Source: an uncultured Elusimicrobiales bacterium (GTDB lineage Bacteria > Elusimicrobiota > Elusimicrobia > Elusimicrobiales > Elusimicrobiaceae). Taken from it: a stretch of DNA of 11,599 nucleotides. The notes below the pieces were generated by a model, which was not told where the DNA came from, searched no databases, and was given only the letters and a program-made list of their open reading frames with translations. The position numbers and the translations under genes were made by a program. This document shows positions 1 to 6,106 of this stretch, in pieces. Every line of letters begins with the position of its first letter. Position 1 is the stretch's first letter. The stretch covers positions 1 to 11,599 of the forward strand of contig CALUZE010000026.1 in NCBI GenBank assembly GCA_944325235.1, read 5' to 3'.

Positions 1-174
1 GAAACGGAAGATACTTTCATCGCCGATTTGGCGGTAGCCACCAACGCGGGCGCCATCAAAACCGGCGCACCGGCCCGCGCGGAACGGACGGCCAAGTACA
101 ACCGCTTGCTGCAAATTGAAGCGGAACTGGGCGACAAAGCTGTCTACGCCCAGGCCAAGGCGTTCAAACGATAA
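1..174 (+). CDS. eno: Enolase, C-terminal end (partial)
   Basis: The first 57 codons are open from base 1 and end in TAA at 172-174. The peptide begins ETEDTFIADLAVATNAG and continues through IKTGAPARAERTAKYNRLL, the highly conserved C-terminal enolase segment (the SGETEDT...G.IKTGAP.R.ER..KYN.LL block that closes the TIM barrel). Enolase converts 2-phosphoglycerate to phosphoenolpyruvate in cytosolic glycolysis and gluconeogenesis. The N-terminal part and the promoter lie outside the window. The stop codon shares one base with the start codon of the next gene, so the two are probably translationally coupled; eno followed by an ftsB/divIC-like gene is a common bacterial arrangement. Identity is secure despite truncation by the window edge. 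Confidence 0.96.
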   Translation, partial: ETEDTFIADLAVATNAGAIKTGAPARAERTAKYNRLLQIEAELGDKAVYAQAKAFKR

Positions 175-473
175 TGAAGCACGACTTAAAAGACGTTTTA
201 ATCCGTCATCAAAAGCCACTGTTATGGGCCGCCGGGCTCATAGCAGTGGTTGTTATTTTTCTGGGCAGCAGCATTATCAGCCTGGTGCATAACAAGCGGG
301 AAATGCACAAGCTGGAGCGCCAAAGCGCAGCGCTGGACGGACAACACCAAGAACTGCTGCGCAAATTGGATTTACTGCAAAAGCAGAACCTGAATTACCT
401 GGAAGAAGTCGCCCGGACGCAATACAATATGGTCAAACCCGGCGAAATACAATTCCGCATTCCGCAAGAGTAG
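174..473 (+). CDS. ftsB: FtsB/DivIC-like septum formation initiator
   Basis: A 99-residue bitopic protein with the FtsB/DivIC layout: a short basic cytoplasmic N-terminus (1-14), one membrane segment (about 15-38, LLWAAGLIAVVVIFLG...), a polar heptad-rich coiled coil (about 41-76) and a conserved-looking tail, YLEEVARTQYNMVKPGEIQF, which fits the family pattern of an ARe.lgmvkPGE-type motif. FtsB/DivIC proteins pair with FtsL and FtsQ/DivIB in the periplasm to activate septal peptidoglycan synthesis at the divisome. The start codon overlaps the eno stop by one base. Fold and family are well supported; whether to call it FtsB or DivIC cannot be decided from sequence, because these short coiled-coil proteins diverge strongly. 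Confidence 0.85.
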   Translation: MKHDLKDVLIRHQKPLLWAAGLIAVVVIFLGSSIISLVHNKREMHKLERQSAALDGQHQELLRKLDLLQKQNLNYLEEVARTQYNMVKPGEIQFRIPQE

Positions 474-481
474 AGGTTTTT

Positions 482-1090
482 ATGCATATAGACGTTATCA
501 ACCTGGGCCCGATGGACAACTGCACATACCTGGTGAGCGAAGGCTCGGACGCGCTGCTGATTGACCCGGGCTGGGACATGAATTTTTTGGAGCACACGCT
601 GGAAGAAAAAAAATTAAATCTGCTGGCCGTGTTGTTTACGCACGGGCATTTTGACCACGTCAAATTTGCCCAACAACTGCTGGAAAAACACCATTTAAAG
701 GCCTATATCGCCAAAAGCGACGTCGTGTTAAGCGGCATAGACCCGCATATGCTAAACGCCTACGAAGGCCCCCAAAACCTGCATATCGGCCCGTTTGAGG
801 TGGACATCATCCCCACCCCCGGCCATACCGCAGGCGGCGTGTGCATCAAAATCGGCAACGCGCTGTTTACGGGCGATACACTGTTCCCCGGGGCGTGCGG
901 GCGGGTGGATTTGCCGTCTTCCAACCCGCGCGAAATGCGCAAGAGCCTGCTAAAACTTTCCGAACTGCCGGAAGATACCCAAATTTTTGCCGGGCACAGT
1001 TACAACGGCAAATGCAGTTCCACCATCGGCTACGAACGGCTGAAAAACCCGTTTATGCGCAACGCCATCCGCGATAAGGACACCCTGTAA
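482..1090 (+). CDS. MBL-fold metallo-hydrolase (glyoxalase II-like)
   Basis: A 202-residue single-domain metallo-beta-lactamase-fold protein. The metal-binding set is complete: T-H-G-H-F-D-H at residues 53-59 (H54, H56, D58, H59), H115 in TPGHTAGGV, D132 in LFTGDTLF and H172 in FAGHSYNGK. This is the dinuclear metal site of the glyoxalase II/hydroxyacylglutathione hydrolase branch. Proteins of this length are usually annotated as MBL-fold hydrolases or YcbL-like glyoxalase II; the natural substrate (a thioester such as lactoyl-thiol, or another) cannot be read from the sequence. No signal peptide is seen, so it is probably cytosolic. It starts 8 bp after the ftsB stop, with AGAGG at 472-476 as ribosome-binding site, and its TAA shares one base with the lgt ATG. 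Confidence 0.9.
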   Translation: MHIDVINLGPMDNCTYLVSEGSDALLIDPGWDMNFLEHTLEEKKLNLLAVLFTHGHFDHVKFAQQLLEKHHLKAYIAKSDVVLSGIDPHMLNAYEGPQNLHIGPFEVDIIPTPGHTAGGVCIKIGNALFTGDTLFPGACGRVDLPSSNPREMRKSLLKLSELPEDTQIFAGHSYNGKCSSTIGYERLKNPFMRNAIRDKDTL

Positions 1091-1875
1091 TGCACCCGGT
1101 ATTTTTGCAAATCGGTTCTTTTGAGCTGGCCAGCTACGGCCTGATGACCGCGCTGGGCTACGCGGCGGCAGCGCTGTATTTATTGCCGCGGCTTAAAAAA
1201 ATCGGATTGGACCAGGACACCTTTTGGAACATTCTGTTTATCGCCTTTATGGGGGCGTTAATCGGCAGCAAACTGCTCTATATTATCGTTTCCTGGCCGC
1301 AGTTGGGCGCCACGCTGGCCGAAAAACTGACCAACATCGTGCGCGATTTCCGCTACGGATTCGTGTTCTTTGGCGGGATGATTGTATCGGTCGGGGCGCT
1401 GGTATGGTACATCAGAAAGAAAGGGCTGCCCCTTTTTAAAACGGCCGATTTTCTGATTGTGTCGCTCCCGCTGGGGCACGCTTTTGGACGCATCGGCTGT
1501 TTTTTGGCCGGCTGCTGCTACGGCCGCCCGACGGATATGCCTTGGGGCGTCGTATTTACGGACGCGCACTCCCTGGTACCGCCGGAACTGCTGGGCATAG
1601 CATTGCACCCCACCCAGCTCTACGAGTCCGCGGGCAACCTGCTGTTATTTTTCCTGCTGCACGCGGCGTACAAAAAACCGCACCGTGCCGGCACGATACT
1701 GGTAGAATATATTTGGGGATATAGCCTGATGCGGTTTATCATTGAATTTTTCCGCGGCGACTTCCGGGGCGAATATCTATTGTGGTTTTCCCCCTCGCAG
1801 GCCATCGCCTTGTTGGCGGCGGCCGTCGCCTTTGTATTATGGATACGTTTGAAAAAGGATACACAAAATGGCTGA
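1090..1875 (+). CDS. lgt: Phosphatidylglycerol-prolipoprotein diacylglyceryl transferase
   Basis: A 261-residue, multi-spanning inner-membrane protein. Lgt transfers diacylglycerol from phosphatidylglycerol to the lipobox cysteine of preprolipoproteins, the first step of lipoprotein maturation. The family signature is present as HAFGRIGCFLAGCCYGR (residues 130-146; R134 aligns with the essential Arg of the GRxGNF.NGE motif in E. coli Lgt), followed by HPTQLYES (173-180) and FFRGDFRGEYL (220-230). The GCFLAGCCYG version, with three cysteines, is the form seen outside Proteobacteria. At the place of E. coli His103 (F-H-G-G) this protein has F-F-G-G (F94); other Lgt proteins also lack that histidine, so activity is still expected. 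It overlaps the preceding stop by one base and the next gene by 8 bp. Confidence 0.95.
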   Translation: MHPVFLQIGSFELASYGLMTALGYAAAALYLLPRLKKIGLDQDTFWNILFIAFMGALIGSKLLYIIVSWPQLGATLAEKLTNIVRDFRYGFVFFGGMIVSVGALVWYIRKKGLPLFKTADFLIVSLPLGHAFGRIGCFLAGCCYGRPTDMPWGVVFTDAHSLVPPELLGIALHPTQLYESAGNLLLFFLLHAAYKKPHRAGTILVEYIWGYSLMRFIIEFFRGDFRGEYLLWFSPSQAIALLAAAVAFVLWIRLKKDTQNG

Positions 1876-2779
1876 AACTAAAAAAATCGTTTTTGACGGA
1901 TACACCCGCCGCTTGGACGTATTTGCCGCCGACGAACTGGCGGACTTTTCGCGCGCCATCGTGCAGAAAATGATTAAAGACGGCAAAATCACCGTCAACG
2001 GCAAAAAAGTCAAGCCTTCCTGGCCGCTGACGCGGGGCGAAGTGGTGGAAATTGAACTGCCCGAAGCCCGCGCCAAAACCGATTTGAAAGACCTCATCAT
2101 CCACGACGCCAAGGACTTTTTTGTGCTGATTAAACCCGCGGGCATGCTGGTGCACCCGCAAAGCCCCGTGTGGGAAGAACACCCGGAGGCGGTCTTCTCT
2201 ACCGAAGAAACTTTGGTGTCCGTCATTCTGGCCAATCCCCCCAAAGGGTTTGACACGTCCATGCCGCGGGCGGGCCTGGTGCACCGCCTGGACCGCGAAA
2301 CAAGCGGGGTGATGTTGGTAGCCAAGAATGCGGAATTCCAGGCCGAAATGGTGGCAATGTTTGCCAACCGCGAGGTACACAAAACATACCACTCCATTGC
2401 CTGCGGCGAAGTGCCGGACGACGAAGGCACCATTGACGTGCCCATCGGGCGCGTGGCCGGCGGCAAAATCAAAGCCTCGGACGTCGGGCGCGAAGCCATT
2501 ACGGACTACAAAGTGCTGGAACGCAAAAACGGATTTACGTATATTGAGCTGTACCCGCGCACCGGCCGCACCAATCAGCTGCGCGTCCATTTAAGCTGGC
2601 TGGGGTACCCCGTGCTGGGGGACTGGCTGTACCGCGGCGCCACGGCAGACCGCCTGATGCTGCACGCGCGGCGCATTGAATTCAAACACCCGCTGACGGG
2701 CAAAAAACTCAAGTTTGAAGCACCCGTCCCGCCGGACTTTGTGGCGGCGTGGGAACGCGTGACGCAAGCTAAAAAGTAA
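1868..2779 (+). CDS. RluA-family 23S rRNA pseudouridine synthase
   Basis: A 303-residue protein with an N-terminal S4-like RNA-binding domain (about 13-66; VQKMIKDGKITVNGKKVKP) and an RluA catalytic domain. Hallmarks are the KPAGMLVHP motif (89-97), HRLDRETSGVMLVAKN (139-154) with catalytic Asp142, and the C-terminal block PRTGRTNQLRVHLSWLGYPV. These enzymes isomerise specific uridines in structured RNA; RluD-type members with an S4 domain act on helix 69 of 23S rRNA, but the exact target (RluC, RluD or another) cannot be assigned. The ATG at 1868 is preceded by AAGGA at 1855-1859, inside the end of lgt, which supports this start and translational coupling. It is the last gene of the operon; a strong terminator follows within 25 bp. 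Confidence 0.93.
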   Translation: MAETKKIVFDGYTRRLDVFAADELADFSRAIVQKMIKDGKITVNGKKVKPSWPLTRGEVVEIELPEARAKTDLKDLIIHDAKDFFVLIKPAGMLVHPQSPVWEEHPEAVFSTEETLVSVILANPPKGFDTSMPRAGLVHRLDRETSGVMLVAKNAEFQAEMVAMFANREVHKTYHSIACGEVPDDEGTIDVPIGRVAGGKIKASDVGREAITDYKVLERKNGFTYIELYPRTGRTNQLRVHLSWLGYPVLGDWLYRGATADRLMLHARRIEFKHPLTGKKLKFEAPVPPDFVAAWERVTQAKK

Positions 2780-2802
2780 TTTCTAATTTGTTGAAACAGT
2801 TC

Positions 2803-2833
2803 CGCCCGGCGACAATTTTCGCCGGGCGTTTTT
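2803..2833 (+). terminator. Intrinsic terminator after the eno-rluA-type operon
   Basis: Perfect 10-bp GC-rich stem CGCCCGGCGA / TCGCCGGGCG (2803-2812 with 2819-2828), 6-nt loop, followed at once by TTTTT (2829-2833) and a further ATTTT. Classical rho-independent form, placed 23 bp after the pseudouridine synthase stop. Confidence 0.93.
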
Positions 2834-3022
2834 ATTTTCACGGCGAGGTCCATCGCCAAAAGACTGAAGTATGCCGCCGCCAGGGCTGGGGGTTTTCCCG
2901 TTCACACCTGGGGGGTTTCCTTGCCAGGGGGCCGCGGCACGCAGCCGTGTTGCCCCGCCGGGGAAAACACATTTTTCCAAACTAATCCATTTTTTCGCTT
3001 TCTTTCGCCCGTCAAAATTTTT
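2834..3022. other. Gene-free stretch; GC-rich and highly foldable, no recognised gene
   Basis: No credible protein gene is seen here: the short open frames are low-complexity Pro/Gly/Arg-rich shadows without a Shine-Dalgarno. The segment 2885-2976 is rich in G-runs and can fold into a branched structure: an outer stem GTTTTCCC/GGGAAAAC (2892-2899 with 2961-2968) enclosing hairpin CCTGG/CCAGG (2907-2911 with 2924-2928) and hairpin GGGGC/GCCCC (2928-2932 with 2952-2956) extended by CACG/CGTG (2938-2941 with 2946-2949). A small hairpin GGCGA/TCGCC lies at 2842-2857. No riboswitch, SRP RNA, RNase P or tmRNA signature was recognised. It may be a structured RNA or simply GC-rich spacer. Confidence 0.4.
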
Positions 3023-3023
3023 A

Positions 3024-3032
3024 TGGTATAGA
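3024..3032 (+). promoter_or_regulatory. Extended -10 promoter for the candidate small RNA
   Basis: TGGTATAGA: a TG one base upstream of a TATAGA -10 hexamer (3027-3032). The -35 position (3004-3009, TTCGCC) matches the consensus at only 3 of 6 places, as often found with extended -10 promoters. Transcription would begin near 3038-3040. No + strand protein gene follows for nearly 5 kb, so the product would be a short RNA ending at the terminator at 3114-3150. Confidence 0.5.
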
Positions 3033-3037
3033 AAGTA

Positions 3038-3150
3038 CGGTACGCAATGCGTTCAAAAATCGTTTTCATCCGGCCAAGCGCGAGTGGGGACTCGCCCGTT
3101 TGGCCACTGCTCCAAAGGCCCTGTTTCCGTGGGAAGAACGGGGCCTTTTT
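3038..3150 (+). ncRNA. Candidate small RNA, about 110 nt, unknown family
   Basis: The interval runs from a predicted start just after an extended -10 promoter to a rho-independent terminator. It holds a two-level stem-loop, GGCCAA/TTGGCC outside (3072-3077 with 3100-3105) and GCGAGT/ACTCGC inside (3080-3085 with 3090-3095) closed by a GGGG loop, and then the terminator hairpin AAAGGCCCTGTT/AACGGGGCCTTT (3114-3125 with 3137-3148, one G-U pair) with T's to 3150. It has no start codon with a ribosome-binding site. The previous + strand operon already ends in its own terminator 280 bp upstream, so a second +-oriented terminator with no gene before it argues for an independent short transcript. 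It does not match 6S, SRP, tmRNA or RNase P signatures I know. Start position is approximate. Confidence 0.5.
3114..3150 (+). terminator. Intrinsic terminator of the candidate small RNA
   Basis: 12-bp stem (3114-3125 with 3137-3148) containing one G-U pair, an 11-nt loop, and a run of five T's (3146-3150) overlapping the base of the stem. Oriented for the + strand. Confidence 0.75.
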
Positions 3151-3170
3151 ATTGGGTACGTCCGGGCAAT

Positions 3171-3203
3171 AAAAAAGCGGAGCGTTTCGGCTCCGCTTTT
3201 TTT
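3171..3203. terminator. Bidirectional terminator
   Basis: Perfect 13-bp inverted repeat AAAAAAGCGGAGC / GCTCCGCTTTTTT (3171-3183 with 3190-3202), 6-nt loop GTTTCG. The A-run and T-run give a U-tract on either strand. It sits 11 bp past the end of the minus-strand acyltransferase gene, which it most likely terminates, and backs up the small-RNA terminator on the + strand. Confidence 0.9.
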
Positions 3204-3213
3204 GCGTTAACTG

Positions 3214-4323
3214 CTATAAACTTTTTTGATACAGCCGGTAGCGTTTGCTTAGGTGGCAGCCGCATTCCGTAATGCCGCGGATGATCCCGTCGTTATCCTC
3301 CAGCACCCACGAAAGCTCCGCCTCGTTCCAAACGGCTACGCCGTGGTCAATGATGTGCTTAATCAAAATTAGGTCAATGCCGCGCTTTCTGAACTGCGGC
3401 GAAACGCCCAGCATAATCATCCGCGCGTCCTTAATTTTATGCCACGCCCACAGGGCCTTGAGCACTCGCCACGGGTTGGTCAGCGAGCCTTTCAGCACTT
3501 TTAACACGTGGTTCATATTGGGGATTAAAATGTAAAACCCGGCCGGCACGCCGTTTTCTTCCAGCACGCAGGTACCTTCGGGGCGGACAATCATTTTCAG
3601 CTCTTTCACCACGTCGGCCATTTCCTGCCGGCTCATCGGCACAAAGCCCCAGTTTTCGGCCCAGGCCTCGTTGTAAATTTTGCGGATGATTTCGGCTTCT
3701 TCGTCAATTTTCTTTAAATTCAAACGTCTCAAAGTAATCCCCGCCGCACGGGAACACCGCGCGCAGACTTTTAAAAACCGTTCGGAAAATTGATCGTCTT
3801 TCGTGCGGTGAAAGGCCAACAAATCTTTGATTTTGCCATACCCCGCGTGCGTGATGAGGGGCTCGTAGTAGGGATAGTTGTACGGCATCATAATAGCGGG
3901 CATACTGTCAAAGCCGTCCACCAGCAGGCCGTATACGTGGTTGCTGGACGGATTGGCCGGGCCGCGCACGGCGCTGACGCCTTGGGCGCGGAGCCATTTT
4001 TCGGCCGCGGCAAAAAGCGCCTGGGAAACTTCCGTATTGTGGATGCAATCAAAAAAGCCGAAGAAACCGATATTTTCGTGGTGGTATTGGTTATGTGCGT
4101 CGTTCACCAGCGCCATAATCCGCCCGACCGGCTGGCCGTTTTGGTAGGCCATAAACAGCGCGCGGCGGCCGTGCGTCCAAAAAATGTTGTCTTGTTTAAG
4201 CAGGTGCTTGGTGTCGGCCTTCAGCTCGCCCACCCAGTACGGATCGTTCTTGTACAGTTCAAAAGGAAAATCTACAAACGCGTCTAATTCGTTATCGGAA
4301 AGTTCCCGCACATTCACAGCCAT
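3214..4323 (-). CDS. Double-GNAT N-acyltransferase, possibly ceramide synthase-like
   Basis: A 369-residue soluble protein of the acyl-CoA N-acyltransferase (GNAT) superfamily. Residues 1-170 hold a first GNAT-like half with the markers GRIMALVNDAHN, GFFGFFDC (87-93) and the block RGPANPSSNHVYGLLVDGFD (120-139), then PYNYPYYE. Residues about 195-369 hold a second half with an acyl-CoA-loop-like segment VSPQFRKRGID (307-317) and the tail ELSWVLEDNDG...KRYRLYQK. From memory, this tail and the LLVDGFD block belong to a family often annotated as GNAT or, wrongly, dATP pyrophosphohydrolase, and to which the bacterial ceramide synthase of Caulobacter is related; this recollection is not checked. 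N-acylation of an amino-lipid made by the adjacent SPT-like enzyme would fit. Start ATG at 4323 has GAGG 6 bp upstream. Confidence 0.72.
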   Translation of the reverse strand: MAVNVRELSDNELDAFVDFPFELYKNDPYWVGELKADTKHLLKQDNIFWTHGRRALFMAYQNGQPVGRIMALVNDAHNQYHHENIGFFGFFDCIHNTEVSQALFAAAEKWLRAQGVSAVRGPANPSSNHVYGLLVDGFDSMPAIMMPYNYPYYEPLITHAGYGKIKDLLAFHRTKDDQFSERFLKVCARCSRAAGITLRRLNLKKIDEEAEIIRKIYNEAWAENWGFVPMSRQEMADVVKELKMIVRPEGTCVLEENGVPAGFYILIPNMNHVLKVLKGSLTNPWRVLKALWAWHKIKDARMIMLGVSPQFRKRGIDLILIKHIIDHGVAVWNEAELSWVLEDNDGIIRGITECGCHLSKRYRLYQKSL

Positions 4324-4336
4324 AAGATACCTCGCT

Positions 4337-4381
4337 AAAAAAAACGAAACCCCGCTCCAAACAGTTCAGAACGGGGTTTCG
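4337..4381 (-). terminator. Intrinsic terminator between the SPT-like and GNAT genes
   Basis: Read on the minus strand: a perfect 10-bp stem CGAAACCCCG / CGGGGTTTCG (4372-4381 with 4345-4354) with a 17-nt loop, followed by eight T's (4344-4337). It begins 9 bp after the SPT-like stop codon. The T-run ends only 3 bp before the GAGG of the acyltransferase, so there is no room for a separate promoter between terminator and gene; downstream expression would need read-through or a promoter inside the SPT-like gene. Confidence 0.85.
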
Positions 4382-4389
4382 GAAAACAA

Positions 4390-5580
4390 CTATTTAATAA
4401 TACCGATTGCGCGGCCGGCCTTGGCGTAAGCGTCAATGATTTTGGCCACGTGTTCATCGGTGTGGGTAGCCATCAGCGTCAAGCGCATAAGCGCATGGCC
4501 GGGCGGCACCGCAGGGCTGACGACCGGGTTGGAGAAAATGCCCAGTTCGTGCAGCGCGCGCCACATTTTAAAGCAGTTTTCGTTGCTGCCCACGTGCACC
4601 GGCAGAATAGGCGTGGTGCTGGTGCCCAAATCGTAGCCCAGGTCTTCCAGGCCTTTTTTGAGCTTGGCCGTCAGGCGGAACAGATTGTCACGGCGGGAAG
4701 TGTCGTTTTCAATCAGTTCCAGCGCTTTGGTAATGGACGCCACCGAAGCCGGCGGCAGCGCGGCGGAAAAAATCTGGCTGCGGGCGTTGTGGCGGATGTA
4801 GTGAATGATATCCGCATCGCCCACCACAAAACCGCCTACCGTAGCAAACGTTTTGGAGCAGGTGCCGACCACCAGGTCCACTTCGCCGTTTTCCAGGCCG
4901 AAGTATTCGCAGGTGCCGCGGCCCGTTTTGCCGATGATGCCCGTGGCGTGGGCGTCATCCACCATAATGCGGGCGCCGTATTTCTTGGCGATTTTTACAA
5001 TGTCCGGCAGCGGGCAGATGTCCCCTTCCATGCTGAACACGCCGTCCACGATGATAAGTTTGCCGGATTCTTCGGGCAGTTTGGAAAGGACGCGGTCCAA
5101 ATCGTCCATATCGTTGTGTCTAAAGCGGACCATTTCGCCGTCGGAAAGTTTCACACCGTCCAAAATGCTGGCGTGGTCCAGCTTATCCACGATGGCGTAG
5201 TCGCCTTTTTTAACCAGGCACGACACGACCCCCAAGTTCATCTGATATCCGGTAGAAAAGATTAGCCCCGCTTCTTTGCGTTTAAACCGCGCCAAGCGCG
5301 CTTCCAATTCGTCGGCGGCTTTGGTGTTCCCGTTCAAAAAGCGCGAACCCGCACAGCCCGTTCCGTACTTCAGCGCCGCTTCGCTGGCGGCTTTCTTCAT
5401 TTCGGGATCGTCCGCCAACCCCAAGTAGTTGTTGGACCCGGCCATAATGTACTTTTTGCCGCCCAACATTACTTCCGGCCCTTGCGCGGATTCAATCGGC
5501 TGGAAGTAGCCGTAAATCCCCATGCGCATAGCCATTTTGGCGTCCTTGTAATTTCTGCATTTTTCAAAAATATCAGACAT
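4390..5580 (-). CDS. PLP-dependent alpha-oxoamine synthase, serine palmitoyltransferase-like
   Basis: A 396-residue fold-type I PLP enzyme of the alpha-oxoamine synthase family, which condenses an amino acid with an acyl-CoA or acyl-ACP and releases CO2. Visible features: SNNYLGLADDPE (49-60), YGTGCAGSRFLNGN (72-85), DHASILDGVKLS (135-146, H136 stacking on PLP), VDDAHATG (207-214, D208 for the pyridine nitrogen) and GTCSKTFATVGG (239-250) with Schiff-base Lys243. The N-terminal GIYGYFQPIESAQGPEV and the GTGCAGSRFLNG block resemble bacterial serine palmitoyltransferases of the Bacteroides type more than BioF or threonine-pathway Kbl, but those remain alternatives. The ATG at 5580 is chosen because GAGGA lies 7 bp upstream; the in-frame ATG at 5619 has poor spacing. 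It lies 61 bp after rfaE2. Confidence 0.8.
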   Translation of the reverse strand: MSDIFEKCRNYKDAKMAMRMGIYGYFQPIESAQGPEVMLGGKKYIMAGSNNYLGLADDPEMKKAASEAALKYGTGCAGSRFLNGNTKAADELEARLARFKRKEAGLIFSTGYQMNLGVVSCLVKKGDYAIVDKLDHASILDGVKLSDGEMVRFRHNDMDDLDRVLSKLPEESGKLIIVDGVFSMEGDICPLPDIVKIAKKYGARIMVDDAHATGIIGKTGRGTCEYFGLENGEVDLVVGTCSKTFATVGGFVVGDADIIHYIRHNARSQIFSAALPPASVASITKALELIENDTSRRDNLFRLTAKLKKGLEDLGYDLGTSTTPILPVHVGSNENCFKMWRALHELGIFSNPVVSPAVPPGHALMRLTLMATHTDEHVAKIIDAYAKAGRAIGIIK

Positions 5581-5641
5581 GTTCTTATCCTCGTGGCGCA
5601 ACAACCCGCCCGGCGGCATTCCTTGCGGAACCCGCAGGCGG

Positions 5642-6106
5642 TTATTTACTAACCTTTTTAATTATATTCGTAGTGGAACGCCCCTTTAATAAAGGAAAAC
5701 GCACCACTTTTTTTGCAAATTCGCGGCCGACGATTTCGTCGGTTTTGTAATCGCCGCCCTTTACCAGTACGTCCGGGCGAACGAGTTTAATCATTTCATA
5801 CGGCGTGTCTTGGTCAAAAATACTCACGGCCGACACACTTTCCAGCCCGGCCAACACCAAGGCGCGGTCCGCCTGGCAATTTACCGGGCGGGTGGGGCCT
5901 TTCAAACGGCGCACGGATGCGTCGCTGTTCAAACCCACCACCAGCACATCGCCCTTGGAGCGCGCAAATTCCAGCACGCTCACGTGGCCGGCGTGTAAAA
6001 TATCAAAACACCCGTTCGTAAAAACAATCTTGCGGCCTTCCCGGCGGGCTTCTTCCACAAATTTTTTGAGCGCGCGCGGGCCCAGAATTTTATTTTTTGC
6101 TTTCAC
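5642..6106 (-). CDS. rfaE2: Heptose-1-phosphate adenylyltransferase (RfaE2-type)
   Basis: A 154-residue cytidylyltransferase-fold protein. FTNGCFDILHAGHVSVLEFA (29-48) carries the HxGH nucleotide-binding motif (H38, H41); PDVLVKGGDY (111-120) and the tail GRSTTNIIKKV (142-152, the ISTT-type motif) are typical of the C-terminal half of HldE. It joins AMP from ATP to D-glycero-beta-D-manno-heptose 1-phosphate to give ADP-heptose for the LPS core. Here it is a stand-alone enzyme, so the kinase (RfaE1/HldA) must be encoded elsewhere. The start is GTG at 6106, which overlaps the end of accC by 17 bp; AAGGA sits 5 bp upstream and no ATG is available before the nucleotide-binding motif. Confidence 0.9.
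   Translation of the reverse strand: MKAKNKILGPRALKKFVEEARREGRKIVFTNGCFDILHAGHVSVLEFARSKGDVLVVGLNSDASVRRLKGPTRPVNCQADRALVLAGLESVSAVSIFDQDTPYEMIKLVRPDVLVKGGDYKTDEIVGREFAKKVVRFPLLKGRSTTNIIKKVSK

Noticed and set aside
1739..2590. A 283-codon minus-strand frame opposite the pseudouridine synthase, and similar long frames at 4450-5265 (+) and 10506-11231 (-)
   Set aside because: All lie fully opposite strongly supported genes, have shadow composition (His, Phe, Val, Gly-rich) and lack ribosome-binding sites.
2885..3150. SRP RNA, 6S RNA, tmRNA or RNase P in the intergenic gap
   Set aside because: The SRP GGAAGGAAGCAGC-type loop, RNase P GAGGAAAGTCC, tmRNA ends with CCA, and the 6S central bubble pattern were looked for by eye and not found.
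2871..3272. A 133-codon + strand frame across the intergenic region
   Set aside because: It runs through the candidate small RNA, two terminators and the end of the opposing gene, with no recognisable domain and no Shine-Dalgarno.
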